Shown piece by piece: positions 1 through 8,793 of a stretch of 64,000 nucleotides of DNA. The translations under genes and the position numbers were made by a program. Location of the stretch: assembly GCA_019243445.1 (NCBI GenBank), contig JAFAUH010000359.1:1-64000 (forward strand). The letters are read 5' to 3'. The DNA comes from Streptomycetaceae bacterium. GTDB taxonomy: Bacteria > Actinomycetota > Actinomycetes > Streptomycetales > Streptomycetaceae. Under the pieces are notes generated by a model. It was not told where the DNA came from. It saw only the letters and a list, made by a program, of their open reading frames with translations, and made no database searches. Each line of letters begins with the position of its first letter. The first letter of the stretch is position 1.

Positions 1-57
1 TTCGGCCAGTTCTTCCTCGGCGAACTGTGGAACGTCTACGCCTTGCGCTGCCGCTGA
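1..57 (+). CDS. 3' end of an unidentified gene
   Basis: The first 57 bases read open in frame 1 to a TGA at 55-57, giving an 18-residue tail that contains GELWNVYALR. The gene enters from the left edge. The fragment is too short to assign a family, and it could also be chance open reading. Confidence 0.35.
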   Translation, partial: FGQFFLGELWNVYALRCR

Positions 58-202
58 CGAACGCCGGATCAGGGCCAGTCGCACAGCCCGGCACAGCCCT
101 GGCACGGTTGTGCACAGCGGAGAGCCCCCTCGGCCAGGACGGCGGGCCGGTCGAGAGGGCTCTTAACGGTATTGCTGAGTGCGTTTGTGAGTGCCGCTAC
201 GG

Positions 203-409
203 TCAGTCCAGGTCGTAGCTGCCGGACTCGACATCGGCCACAAAGGCCGTCCACGACTCGGGAGAGAAGGCGAGCGAGGGGCCAGCCGGGTCCTTGGAGT
301 CACGCACGGCAACAGTACGAGATGCGGGGGACGCCACCTCTACGCACGCGTTCCTTCCGGACCACGAGGATTTGGTCCACTCGTGAGTGCCGCCCAGCTT
401 GATTGCCAT
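203..409 (-). CDS. DUF397 small protein, partner of the upstream XRE regulator
   Basis: This is a 68-residue protein starting at the ATG at 409-407, with GGAG a few bases upstream. It has the DUF397 hallmarks: a Trp-Lys-Ser-Ser-Trp-Ser-Gly segment near residue 12, an acidic/Val strand (CVEVA), VRDSKDP, and a C-terminal W-x-x-F-V (SWTAFVADV). In streptomycetes DUF397 proteins nearly always sit beside an XRE/DUF5753 regulator and probably act as its partner or antagonist. Here the regulator gene ends about 170 bases upstream on the same strand. A longer reading from 589 is open, but its extra 60 residues do not look like the family. The molecular role is inferred from the family only. Confidence 0.88.
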   Translation of the reverse strand: MAIKLGGTHEWTKSSWSGRNACVEVASPASRTVAVRDSKDPAGPSLAFSPESWTAFVADVESGSYDLD

Positions 410-578
410 GTTTGCTCCGGTGTGTGCAAGTGGCGCCTGTGCGCCAACGGTGAAGACGAGATCGAAGCTACCCGTCAACTCTATGGTGTAGAGGGCCTGT
501 TCACCCGACCGGATGGCATATTCCTTATGACTCTTCCGCGTTCCTCTGACGCCGGTGTATTCTGCCGCGCTTTGGTAC

Positions 579-1436
579 CTATCTTGCATATTCGTCAGCG
601 ACCTCGGTGATGAACTGCTGAGTCTGCTCCGCGCTCAGTGCCTGTGCGCGCAGATGCTCGTACATCACGCTGTAGACCTGCACATCAGCGTCCTTCTCCA
701 GATACAGGTCACTGGTGACGCCCTCCAGATAGACAACGCTCGTGTCCGTCGCATCGTCGAACTCCAAGATCGCGAACTGCCCGTTCAGCCCTGGGTGCGC
801 GCCCGAGTCGAAGGGCAGCAGTTGCACCGTCACATGCGGCAGCGTGCTCAGATGCGCGAGGTGCAGCAGCTGCTCCCGCATGATCTCGCGGTTACCGACA
901 ACGCGCCGCAGCGCCGCTTCGTCAACGACGGCCCATAGCCGCAGTGGACTGCCCAGGTCGTTGACCCGGTCTTGGCGGCGAATTCTGACGTGCATGCGCT
1001 TCTCGACCTGCTCGGGCGTGGCCTCCGGCATCATCTTGGCGATCGCCGCCTCCGCGTAGTTCTTGGTCTGCAACAGACCGGGCACGATCTGCGACTCGTA
1101 AACGCGTAGCGAGGCTGCGTCCGTCTCCAGACCGATGTAGACGCTGTACGGCACGTCGCCGAACGCATGCCACCAGCCCTGCTGCCGCGACTCCCTGGCC
1201 ATCTGCATCAGAGAGTCCACCATCCGATGGTCCTCGACGCCGTAGACGCCGCACAGGTCACGGACGTCGCGCTGGCTGATGCTGCGTCGGCCGTTCTCGA
1301 GGCGACTGATCTTGGACTGGGAGACCAGCAGTCGGGCGGCGACCTCCTCGGCCGTCATCCCCTTCTGCTCGCGTAGTCTGCGTAGTTCCGATCCCAAACG
1401 GCGTCTCCTGACGGTGGGGTTGATACTGGACGCCAT
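579..1436 (-). CDS. XRE-family transcriptional regulator (HTH plus DUF5753)
   Basis: The 285-residue protein begins at the ATG at 1436, preceded by GGAGGTG. Residues about 15-70 form a lambda-repressor-like helix-turn-helix (LGSELRRLREQKGMTAEEVA, then SQSKISRLENGRR). The remainder is the DUF5753 ligand/effector region, with the typical LLQTKNYA, VDEAALRR and LPHVTVQLLPF segments. It is probably a DNA-binding regulator controlling development or antibiotic-related genes, paired with the DUF397 protein downstream. A longer frame to 1493 lacks a ribosome binding site and was not used. A second pair of the same type lies at 29.3-30.4 kb. Its target genes are unknown. Confidence 0.9.
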   Translation of the reverse strand: MASSINPTVRRRRLGSELRRLREQKGMTAEEVAARLLVSQSKISRLENGRRSISQRDVRDLCGVYGVEDHRMVDSLMQMARESRQQGWWHAFGDVPYSVYIGLETDAASLRVYESQIVPGLLQTKNYAEAAIAKMMPEATPEQVEKRMHVRIRRQDRVNDLGSPLRLWAVVDEAALRRVVGNREIMREQLLHLAHLSTLPHVTVQLLPFDSGAHPGLNGQFAILEFDDATDTSVVYLEGVTSDLYLEKDADVQVYSVMYEHLRAQALSAEQTQQFITEVADEYAR

Positions 1437-1561
1437 GTGAGATGCACCTCCGGCTCGAACTGCTCTTGATACCACCGAGTAACAGCCTGCCACTTGAGGT
1501 CGTCATCTCGCTGGAAAATGAGCAACGGCGGGTGCATGATTGCAGGTTAGTTACCACTCTC

Positions 1562-1633
1562 TGCGGAGGAACGGCGTTCCGCAGAAGAACGACGCTTCGC
1601 AGAAGAACGACGCTCCGCAGAGGAAGGGCGCTG
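1562..1633. repeat. Four tandem 18-bp repeats
   Basis: Period-18 units start at 1562, 1580, 1598 and 1616. The two central units differ by one base (CGCAGAAGAACGACGCTT/C) and the outer two are degenerate. The array ends exactly at the stop codon of the GPP34 gene (1634) and lies in the 197-base gap between that gene and the XRE regulator. Confidence 0.85.
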
Positions 1634-2344
1634 TCAATGCACGCTGACGCGGACCGTCTTGCGACCCGGCACCGCACTTCTGGCCTGCTGGTCTTGGCCG
1701 GGTGCCCGCCGCTGCTGGACGGCCACGCCGTTTTGGACGTCGATGACGGCATGGGCCACCAGGCCGCCCATGGGGTCGTATCTGACCAGGTCTCTCAGGC
1801 GCGCTCGCGAGGACCGGCCCTCGTTGCCCGGGTACAGGTGCTTACCGAGGCCCACGGCATGGGCGAGAGCGGCAAGTGCTGCGGTCCGCGGGTCCGAGGG
1901 CATGCCGGTGCGGATCGCACTGTCGAGCCGGGCTCTGATCTCCCGGCTGACCGCGCTGTCGGTCGCCTGATAGCGAGTCGTCGGCAACACGCCGCACAGC
2001 TGGCCTGGCACGGCATGCACCATGTCGCACCGTTCGAGATGCGCCAGGTACGTCTGGCGCAACCCCAGCCGCGGTCCGCCTATCCAGGCGACCGCGCGCA
2101 CTGGACTGCCGCGACGACGCAGCAGCTCCAGGGCGCTGTCCAGCGTCGGGTCTCCTGTGGGCCGCGGATGCACCACGGCGATACGATCCCCGTCTGGGGC
2201 TATTCGTCCGGCCAGGGCCAGCTCCACTAGCTGTGCCCCGGCAAGACCCAAGTCGAGCGATTGCGGCTGCGCCGTGGTCCCGGTCGTCGGGTCCAAGGCG
2301 AGCAGCAATAGCTCCTCCGGGATTGTTCTGCGGCTCCTGCCCAT
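1634..2344 (-). CDS. GPP34 (GOLPH3/VPS74-like) family protein
   Basis: The protein has 236 residues. Its ATG at 2344 is preceded by GGGGAGG at 5 bases. The N-terminus (EELLLLALDPTTG, then LGLAGAQLVELALAGRI) matches the start of GPP34 domains, the bacterial relatives of the eukaryotic Golgi phosphoprotein GOLPH3/Vps74. The rest is the helical alpha/beta core. The family binds phosphoinositides in eukaryotes, and its bacterial role is not established; streptomycetes carry several copies. It is a single-gene unit here, with an 18-bp tandem array abutting its 3' end. The assignment rests on the conserved N-terminal pattern and length. Confidence 0.8.
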   Translation of the reverse strand: MGRSRRTIPEELLLLALDPTTGTTAQPQSLDLGLAGAQLVELALAGRIAPDGDRIAVVHPRPTGDPTLDSALELLRRRGSPVRAVAWIGGPRLGLRQTYLAHLERCDMVHAVPGQLCGVLPTTRYQATDSAVSREIRARLDSAIRTGMPSDPRTAALAALAHAVGLGKHLYPGNEGRSSRARLRDLVRYDPMGGLVAHAVIDVQNGVAVQQRRAPGQDQQARSAVPGRKTVRVSVH

Positions 2345-2585
2345 CCATGCCTCCCCGCGTGGATGAATGACAGGGTGAGGCCTCTCACACCGATGTGTCG
2401 AGAGTGCCTTTACCTTATCGAGGGGAACCGGTAGATATGTCGTTCTCGTCTACCCGGCAGTGGCCGTGCCGGTGAGGGTGTCTCCGGCGGGTCCTGTGTG
2501 GCGGGCCTCGGCGAGCGCAGGACACTGGTACGGGCAAGCGGGGCGCCGAGTGAGACGCCCGGTCGAATGGGTACGGGAGGTATGG

Positions 2586-4685
2586 GTGGCGGGCAAATCC
2601 CCCGACAGGGCGGAGCAGAGAAAGTCGTCGGGGGAAACGGCGGATGTGAAGGACCCGCGGGACCCGCGGCCGGCCGAGAGCCGCGAAACGAAGACACAGA
2701 GCGAGGCGCAGGACGCGCCCTCCGGAGAGGAATCGGGCTCGCGGCCGACGCTGCAGCCCCGGACCCCCGGGGACTATGGCGGCCATGTGAAGAAGATCGC
2801 GCCGCCGATGGAGAAGGAGACTCGTGAACGCCCGGTGGACCCATCGGGTGAATCTACGCCGAACGACGGAGCGGATGCAGATGCTTCGCCGAGCGCATCT
2901 ACGTCCTCGAGCGAATCTACATCCGATGCGGCCCCGGCTCAGGCCTCAGCCCCAGCCCCGGCTCAGGACGCTCCCGAGGTGGGGGAGCCCGCCGCGTCCA
3001 CGGACAAGTCGACGACGTCCACGGACCAATCGGCGACCGACGATGCGGCCCCCTCGCCCGTCGCAAAGGGTGGGGACGGAGCGAAGAGCGAATCAAAGTC
3101 CGCTGTGAGCGGTGGCACGGCCAAGACGGACACCTCCGCGGAGCCGTCGGACTCGGAGCCGTCAGACTCGGGAACGTCGGACTCGGGAACGTCGGACTCG
3201 GAGCCGTCAGACTCGGGAACGTCGTCGTCTGGCGCAGCGAAGGGCAGTGCAGCAGAAGCGGGCAAGGCCAAGCCTGTAGCGACAGCAGAGGCGGGCAAGG
3301 CCAAGCCTGTAGTGACAGCAGAGGCGGGCACCGCCGCAGAAACCAGCGATGCCACCGCCCCGGCTGAGGCCCCATTGGAGCGGACGAAGCAGCAGCCATT
3401 GCCTCCCCTGCCCGGGGAACCGCTCAAATTGCTCGCCGAGCTCACCAATACGCCGCCTCCGCCGGAGACCCTGGTGCGGACCGTGGTACGGCGGATCAAG
3501 ATCTGGACCCCGCTCGTCGTCCTGCTCGCGATCATCTTCTGCGTCGCGCAGGCCGTGCGCCCGCTTCCCAGCCCGAAACTCGCGCTGACCGGTGCCTCCG
3601 CGTACACGTTTCCGGGGGCCGCGCCCTCCGTCCCGTGGCCTGGCGAGGGGCAGGCCGCGTTGGAGGTCGAAGGCCTCGGCAGCATGGGAACGTACGGTCG
3701 GCAGGAGCCCGTGCCGATCGCAAGCGTAGCCAAGGTGATGACGGCGTACATCATCCTGCACGACCATCCCCTCACTTCGGGCCAGGGCCCAAAGATCACT
3801 GTTGATCAGCAGGCGGTCAATGACTTCGGCCTCGGCACCCAGGGCGAATCCGTCGTCAAGGTCACCGCGGGTGAGCAGATCAGCGAGTACGAGGCGATCG
3901 AGGACATCATGATCGCGTCCGCGAACAATGTAGCCCGGCTATTGGCGCGTTGGGATGCCGGATCGGATGCGGCGTTCGTTCAGAAGATGAACGCGACCGC
4001 CAAGGAACTCGGCATGTCCAACACCACCTACACCGACCCGAGCGGCCTGACTGCGACCACCGTCAGCACCGCATCCGATCAGTTGAAGCTGGCGCAACAG
4101 GCGATGAGCGACGCGACGTTCCGGCGGATCGTTGCCCAGCCGAACTTCAAGACGGCAAGCGGTGATTCGTACAACAACTGGAACCACCTCGTCGGTACCA
4201 ACAACGTGATCGGCGTCAAGACCGGTACCACACCCAAGGCCGGCGGCAACCTCGTCTTCGCGGCGACCAAGGATACCGGCGGCACCACGCAGTTCGTGCT
4301 CGGTGTTGTGCTGAGCCAGTACAAGCCACCGATCCTCGACACCGTCACGGCCGCCAGCCTTCAACTCATTGTGGCGGCCCAGCAATCGTTGACCACGGAG
4401 CAGATCATCAAGAAAGGCGACGTCGTCGGCTACGTGGACGACGAGCTCGGGGGCAAGACTCCTGTCGTCGCGACGAAGGATGTTCAAGCGGTCGGCTGGG
4501 CGGGCAACAAGGTCGCCATCGCGCTCGCCGCCTCCCCGTCCGGAATCCCGCACTCGGCGAAGGCCGGGACCACGGTGGGCACGCTCACCGTCGGAGGCGG
4601 CCCCGGCCAGGTGAAGGTCCCGGTCGCGCTGCACTCCGACCTCAACACCCCTTCCTTCGGCGCCAAGCTGGCCCGCCTGGGATGA
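2586..4685 (+). CDS. Membrane-anchored D-alanyl-D-alanine carboxypeptidase with long disordered N-terminal tail
   Basis: This 699-residue protein starts at a GTG with GGGAGG 5 bases upstream; the open frame continues back to 2460 without a better start. Residues about 1-290 are low-complexity Ser/Asp/Ala/Pro/Glu sequence with repeats (EPSDSGTSDSGT, EAGKAKPV twice). One membrane segment lies at about 306-324 (IWTPLVVLLAIIF). The penicillin-binding-protein fold follows, with the active-site SxxK at 380-383 (SVAK), SxN at 445-447 (SANN) and KTG at 545-547. It should trim the terminal D-Ala of peptidoglycan stem peptides outside the membrane, which leaves the tail in the cytoplasm. Family members normally need only about 400 residues, so the tail is unusual in length. 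Confidence 0.9.
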   Translation: MAGKSPDRAEQRKSSGETADVKDPRDPRPAESRETKTQSEAQDAPSGEESGSRPTLQPRTPGDYGGHVKKIAPPMEKETRERPVDPSGESTPNDGADADASPSASTSSSESTSDAAPAQASAPAPAQDAPEVGEPAASTDKSTTSTDQSATDDAAPSPVAKGGDGAKSESKSAVSGGTAKTDTSAEPSDSEPSDSGTSDSGTSDSEPSDSGTSSSGAAKGSAAEAGKAKPVATAEAGKAKPVVTAEAGTAAETSDATAPAEAPLERTKQQPLPPLPGEPLKLLAELTNTPPPPETLVRTVVRRIKIWTPLVVLLAIIFCVAQAVRPLPSPKLALTGASAYTFPGAAPSVPWPGEGQAALEVEGLGSMGTYGRQEPVPIASVAKVMTAYIILHDHPLTSGQGPKITVDQQAVNDFGLGTQGESVVKVTAGEQISEYEAIEDIMIASANNVARLLARWDAGSDAAFVQKMNATAKELGMSNTTYTDPSGLTATTVSTASDQLKLAQQAMSDATFRRIVAQPNFKTASGDSYNNWNHLVGTNNVIGVKTGTTPKAGGNLVFAATKDTGGTTQFVLGVVLSQYKPPILDTVTAASLQLIVAAQQSLTTEQIIKKGDVVGYVDDELGGKTPVVATKDVQAVGWAGNKVAIALAASPSGIPHSAKAGTTVGTLTVGGGPGQVKVPVALHSDLNTPSFGAKLARLG

Positions 4686-4753
4686 CCTATCTCCTTGTGG
4701 TCTCTCCCCGTGGTCGCATGACGGCGGCGACCGCCGACCGTGCGGCAGGCCGC

Positions 4754-5974
4754 CTAGCGGGCTGCGCGCGGTGAGGCGGCGAGAGGTTCGCCGCGGTGGC
4801 GGGCGAGGTACCAGCGCCTGCCGGAGGCGAACGCGCGCCGGGCCCGGCGTACTGAGGCGTTCTGGGTGGCGAGATGCAGTTGGTAGTGCCAGGGCGGCTG
4901 GCCGCCGTGGCGCACGGACATGGCGTACGCCAACGACACCGCATCGCTGTCGTCGAGGTCCAGGTGCTCGAACCAGGCCATGCTGGTGCGTGCTGCCGCC
5001 TGCTGCGGGTGGAGCTCGGCGCGGCGGTGCCGGTCGTACTCCCGCAGTGCGGAGGGCAGGTCCAGGTACTCGGTCAAGCTGTGGGCGAGGACGATCGCGT
5101 CGATCATGGCCAGCCGGGTGCCCGACCCCAGGGTGAAGTGGGTGGTGTGGGCGGCGTCGCCGGCCAGGACGGTGCTGCCGTGGTACCAGGTGGCGTTGCT
5201 GACGTGCGCGAAGTGTTGCCAGCTGGCCGGGGCGCCGCGCGATCTGCTGATCAGGTGATGGCCGTCGAGCGCGCCCTGGAAGATGCCTTCCAGCAGCCGC
5301 AGGCCGCCGTCGTCGCCGAGGGTGTCCAGACCCAGTCCCTGCCAGGTCTCCGGCGAGCACTCCACGATGCAGGTGCTGATCCCCGAGACCGAGGGATAGG
5401 CGTGGAACCAGATCCATCCGGCGGAGGTCCGCTCAAAGCTGAAGACGAAACTGGTGAAGACCTTGTTCGTGCCAAGCCAGATGTAAAGATTACGGCCGAG
5501 TTCGACGTGCGTACCGAAGAGGTCGCGGTCGCGTTCCCGGATGCGGCTGTTGGCGCCGTCGGCGGCGACGAGGAGGTCGGCTTCGGGTAGCCGTGAGAGG
5601 TCGTCGACCTGGCAGCCATACCGCAGGTCGATGTCCAGCTGGGATGCGCGCCGAGCCAGGATCTCGAGCAGTGCTGCCCGAGCCATGCTGTATCCGTAGC
5701 CGCTGAAGTACGCCGTCTCCTCGCGGCGCGCGTTGTGCAGGCGGATCTCCTGGTCCTGCCAGATCATGGAGCAGGCAGTGATCTCGCGGGCGCTCTTGGG
5801 ATCGTTGCGGTAGAGGACATCCAGCAGGTCGTCCCAGTAGACGACGCCCCAGCCGTAGGTGGCCTGGGGCGGGTCGCGCTCCAGGACGGTGATCTGGTGT
5901 CCGGCGTCGCGCAGCTTTGCCGAGATCGCGAAGTACAGTCCCGCAGGGCCGCCGCCGACGCAGACGATTCTCAC
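4754..5974 (-). CDS. FAD-dependent aromatic monooxygenase
   Basis: The protein has 406 residues. The N-terminal dinucleotide fold is VCVGGGPAGLYFA at residues 4-16. The DG motif appears as LLVAADGANSRIRER near 135-150, and the second FAD motif as VLAGDAAHTTHFTLGSGTRLAMIDA near 270-295. This is the group A flavin hydroxylase architecture, and the N-terminus resembles the VioD / salicylyl-CoA 5-hydroxylase branch. It would hydroxylate an aromatic or CoA-linked aromatic substrate using NAD(P)H and O2; the substrate cannot be told. It stands alone, convergent with the carboxypeptidase gene, with a repeat element just upstream of its start. Confidence 0.87.
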   Translation of the reverse strand: MRIVCVGGGPAGLYFAISAKLRDAGHQITVLERDPPQATYGWGVVYWDDLLDVLYRNDPKSAREITACSMIWQDQEIRLHNARREETAYFSGYGYSMARAALLEILARRASQLDIDLRYGCQVDDLSRLPEADLLVAADGANSRIRERDRDLFGTHVELGRNLYIWLGTNKVFTSFVFSFERTSAGWIWFHAYPSVSGISTCIVECSPETWQGLGLDTLGDDGGLRLLEGIFQGALDGHHLISRSRGAPASWQHFAHVSNATWYHGSTVLAGDAAHTTHFTLGSGTRLAMIDAIVLAHSLTEYLDLPSALREYDRHRRAELHPQQAAARTSMAWFEHLDLDDSDAVSLAYAMSVRHGGQPPWHYQLHLATQNASVRRARRAFASGRRWYLARHRGEPLAASPRAAR

Positions 5975-5989
5975 GGCAACGCACCGCCT

Positions 5990-6182
5990 AGGGCCTGTCC
6001 GGTGGATCCAGGGAGTGCCTCCCTCCCCCTGCCTGCAGGAGCCCGCTCCCTATTGCTCCCCAGGTCGTAAGCCCGCGGCGGCTCTGCTGCCAAGGCTCTT
6101 CGGAAGAGCAGGGGCGGAGCGAAGCGTAGCGGAGACGCCGTCCGGGCGTCGCGGACCCGGCAAGGTCTGTCGGACAGGCCCT
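5990..6182. mobile_element. MITE-like element with perfect 12-bp terminal inverted repeats
   Basis: AGGGCCTGTCCG at 5990-6001 is matched by its exact reverse complement at 6171-6182. The 193-bp span has no plausible gene. Inside it, at about 6039-6070, is a copy of the GAGCCCGCTCCCTATTGCTC repeat that also occurs at 8.8 and 57.9-58.05 kb. No clear target-site duplication is visible. The short size, terminal repeats and lack of coding suggest a non-autonomous transposable element or its remnant; that origin is inference. It fills most of the 306-base gap between the monooxygenase and the glycine-rich protein gene. Confidence 0.55.
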
Positions 6183-6280
6183 GAGCACCAGGCCAGGGTC
6201 TGGTCACGCACCCGGATGCCCGAGAGGCCCGAGCATCCGGGTGCGCATGGCATGGCATGGCGTGGGGGCTACTTGCCGCC

Positions 6281-6616
6281 CTAACCCCAGCCGCCGTGAC
6301 CGCCGCCCCAGCCGCCGTGACCGCCGCCCCAGCCGCCGTGGTCACCGCCCCAGCCGCCGTGGTCACCGCCCCAGCCGCCGCCCCAACCCCAGCCAGAGTC
6401 CCAACCCCCGCCCCAACCCCAGCCCCCGTGGCACTCCCAGTCGAAGAAGCACCTGGGGTGCCAGCTGTCGTGAGGCGCTGCTGTCACGGTGGTGTGGGCG
6501 GAGGAGGGAGCGCTGGCCGCCGCGCTGGCGGCGCCCGCTCCGGCGGCGAGGGCGATGACCGGAGCCGTGCATACGGCTGCGGCCAGGCGCCGTATCTTGG
6601 AAGCATTCGCGCGCAT
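6281..6616 (-). CDS. Small secreted glycine/tryptophan-rich repeat protein
   Basis: The protein has 111 residues from the ATG at 6616, with GGGGA 5 bases upstream. Residues 1-34 form a signal peptide (two Arg, an Ala-rich hydrophobic core, ASAAASA). After a short linker with a Cys pair (RCFFDWEC), the rest is Gly/Trp/His/Asp repeat: GGW and WGGG units, then four GG-H/D-GGWG units that also repeat at DNA level (15-bp period, about 6290-6370). It is probably exported and surface-associated. No enzyme motif is visible and the function is unknown. The reading frame is kept through the repeats. Confidence 0.7.
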   Translation of the reverse strand: MRANASKIRRLAAAVCTAPVIALAAGAGAASAAASAPSSAHTTVTAAPHDSWHPRCFFDWECHGGWGWGGGWDSGWGWGGGWGGDHGGWGGDHGGWGGGHGGWGGGHGGWG

Positions 6617-6923
6617 GGTGGTCCCCTTCGTGGGGTGGAATACATGAGCTCGACCAGACCCTGCGCGGGGGTCTGGCGAGAAGTTGATCCAGCTGCCGAA
6701 CCTGGCGTTCTGGATCGTGTTATGGAGTTGCCAAAAGGTATCAATGGGTGAAACTGTGACAAGTTTCCCGATGTCACAATAGGGACGGTGAGCCCGCCGA
6801 GTCAATGGGCGTAAAGGCCGTCCCGGCCTTTCACCTCCGTCCCGAGGCGATCCGGTGCCTGCCTCGCTGGTTGGTCATACGCAGGCCATGGCCTGTGTGT
6901 TCACCCGCATCCAGAGGAGGTTG
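6617..6923. other. Non-coding gap with two inverted repeats
   Basis: This is the leader of the glycine-rich gene and the 3' region of the DoxX gene. It holds TGTGAC at 6755-6760 facing GTCACA at 6773-6778, possibly an operator for the glycine-rich gene. It also holds the near-palindrome GCAGGCCATGGCCTGTG at about 6881-6897, close to the end of the DoxX gene. I see no gene in it. Confidence 0.4.
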
Positions 6924-7478
6924 CTAAAGGCTGAGTACGATCGCAGCACCGACGCCTCCCAGCAGCAGCGCAAAGGCGGCCGCCAGCCAGCCACCCTGGC
7001 CCCAGCGGAATGGATGGTCCAGGGCGAGTCGCCCAGGGCCGATGGCGGCGAGGGCAAGCGCGACAACCGCGATGGACACGTTGTACTCGACGCCGCCGCT
7101 GGTTTCCCACGTACCGTGGGCCGCGGTGACGGTCACCATGGCGTTGATCATCACGCCAATCAGGCCTGCAGCAGCCAGCGGCGTGAACAGTCCAAGGGCC
7201 AGCCCGAGACCGCCGAGGAACTCGGTGGCGCCGCAGACGCCGGCGAAGACCTCACCGGGGTGGTAGCCGAGCGCGGCGAAGGCCTTACCGGTGACAGCCA
7301 GGCCGTGGCCGCCGAAGATCCCGAACAGTTTCTGGGCGCCATGCCCGGCCATGAACAAGCCGAACGTCAACCTGAGCAGCAGCAGCCCGACATCGCCGGC
7401 GGACACCAGCGGTCGTGCGGCACTGCCCCCCGTGCCGCTGGGTGGGGCGGCGCGCAGCCGCTCGGCGATGGGCCTCAT
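6924..7478 (-). CDS. DoxX family integral membrane protein
   Basis: The protein has 184 residues and its ATG at 7478 has AGGAGG upstream. It contains the DoxX pattern: a first membrane helix ending in LRLTFGLFMAGHGAQKLFG, then FAALGYHPGEVFAGVCGATEFLGGLGLALGLFTPLAAAGL, with four predicted membrane helices. DoxX proteins are small membrane proteins linked to redox and thiol-stress complexes; the exact activity is uncertain. It is followed about 55 bases upstream by the dehydrogenase gene on the same strand, so the two may be co-transcribed. Confidence 0.85.
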   Translation of the reverse strand: MRPIAERLRAAPPSGTGGSAARPLVSAGDVGLLLLRLTFGLFMAGHGAQKLFGIFGGHGLAVTGKAFAALGYHPGEVFAGVCGATEFLGGLGLALGLFTPLAAAGLIGVMINAMVTVTAAHGTWETSGGVEYNVSIAVVALALAAIGPGRLALDHPFRWGQGGWLAAAFALLLGGVGAAIVLSL

Positions 7479-7532
7479 CGAGACTTCCCCTCCTACCTCC
7501 CACGCCCTGTCTCTCTGTCTCTGCCTTCCCTT

Positions 7533-8633
7533 TCACCTGGGACGATAGTCGACGATGTGCAATATGTCGCTTTTCTTCGGTCGGGCGGGCGGTACCTCAA
7601 GCACCGCCTGCCCTCGGGAGATTCCGGCCTCGACGGCTCGATGGGCGTCACCGGCCGTCTCCCACGGCATCGCGTCCACGAACGCCTCCGGAATCCGGAA
7701 GCCCGCTGCGACATCTCGCCACAGGGCCGCGATCTGGGTGCGGTTGCCGGTTCGTACGCCGATCAGCGACTGGCTGCGCAGATAGAACGGCAACAGCTGG
7801 ATCGGCAGCGGATCGTGCGAGATGGCACCGGAGACCACGATCCGGCCCATGTCGGCGAGGCTGTCACGGTATTTGTGCCAGACGGCGGCGATGCCCAGGT
7901 TGTCGATGACGCAGTCGACACCCCACTCGCCCGTCACGTCGCGTACTGCGCCGGTCAGGTCGTCGGCGTCGCCGTCCACCGCCGCCGCGAGCGGCAGGCC
8001 GTCCAGACAGCCTGGCTTGAGGGCGAGCCGGTCGACACCGATGACTTGGGCTCCCCGGTGGGCGGCGAGGGCTGCGGCTGTCGCACCGAGCGCTCCTGCC
8101 GCTCCGATCACCATCACCGTGCTGCCCGGTCCCACCCCACCGGCATCCAGTTGGGCCCTTGCCACGGGGCCGTTCCCCGCCAGCGCAGCGGCCTGCGGGA
8201 ACGAGACATCATCCGGCAGCAGTGAGATACCGGACTCCGGTACCACGCACAACTGCGCGTAACTGCCCGATCGGTGCACGCCGATCAGACCGAAGGAGGA
8301 GCACGCCTCCTCCCGACGCATTCGGCACGCCCGGCAGGTGCCGCAGGCCAGCACGGCGGAGACGGCGACCCGTCTGCCGATCAGTGCCGGGTCGGCATCG
8401 GGCCCGACCGCGTCCACCTCACCGGCGTGCTCGGTGCCGAGCACATGGGGGAAGCTGCGCACCTGACCGGCGAAGGGCGGCCGCCCTGCCCGGGTGGCGA
8501 TGTCCTTGGTGCGGGCGACAACGACCGCCGACACCTTCACACGCACCTCACCAGCGTCCGGTTCGGGATCCGCGAGTTCCGCCAGACGGATCACCTCCGG
8601 GCCGCCGAACTCCTCGATGACGAGCGCCTTCAC
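7533..8633 (-). CDS. Zinc-binding MDR-family alcohol/quinone-type dehydrogenase
   Basis: The protein has 366 residues from a GTG at 8633 (VKALVIEEFGGPEVI, the usual start of this family). The open frame continues to 8981 but runs through a repeat element. The GroES-like domain contains the structural zinc cysteines (CGTCRACRMRREEAC) and HVLGTEHAGEV. The Rossmann domain carries VIGAAGALGATAAALA near residue 160. It is a medium-chain dehydrogenase/reductase using NAD(P)H with unknown substrate. It lies upstream of and probably in operon with DoxX. Confidence 0.85.
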   Translation of the reverse strand: MKALVIEEFGGPEVIRLAELADPEPDAGEVRVKVSAVVVARTKDIATRAGRPPFAGQVRSFPHVLGTEHAGEVDAVGPDADPALIGRRVAVSAVLACGTCRACRMRREEACSSFGLIGVHRSGSYAQLCVVPESGISLLPDDVSFPQAAALAGNGPVARAQLDAGGVGPGSTVMVIGAAGALGATAAALAAHRGAQVIGVDRLALKPGCLDGLPLAAAVDGDADDLTGAVRDVTGEWGVDCVIDNLGIAAVWHKYRDSLADMGRIVVSGAISHDPLPIQLLPFYLRSQSLIGVRTGNRTQIAALWRDVAAGFRIPEAFVDAMPWETAGDAHRAVEAGISRGQAVLEVPPARPKKSDILHIVDYRPR

Positions 8634-8793
8634 CGGCCCACATCCTTCGCCTCGGAGATCCGCCCGCCCCGACCTCGGTCCGCTGTCGAGTCTCCACCGC
8701 CCCGACGCCGCACGCGCGTCCAGTGGGTACGCCCGAGTCAGCATCCACTCGGGCGGCCCAGTCCGGCGTTCCCGCGGGTTCAGCTTCGCTTGC

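Noticed and set aside
1355-1537. 60-codon minus-strand open frame overlapping the XRE gene start
   Set aside because: Its peptide (FQRDDDLKWQAVTRWYQEQF) looks protein-like, but the last third runs in the wrong frame inside the XRE coding region and no ribosome site was seen; at most a small leader or remnant.
3939-5417. 492-codon minus-strand open frame
   Set aside because: It crosses two well-supported genes (the carboxypeptidase and the monooxygenase) in a shadow frame; high-G+C third positions produce such frames.
6285-6430. Regular repeats that resemble a repeat array
   Set aside because: The period is 15-18 bases without unique spacers and it codes in frame for the Gly/Trp repeat protein, so it is not CRISPR.
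6755-6778. TGTGAC and GTCACA as a possible Crp site
   Set aside because: The spacing is 12 bases rather than the 6 expected for Crp, so only a generic inverted repeat is claimed.
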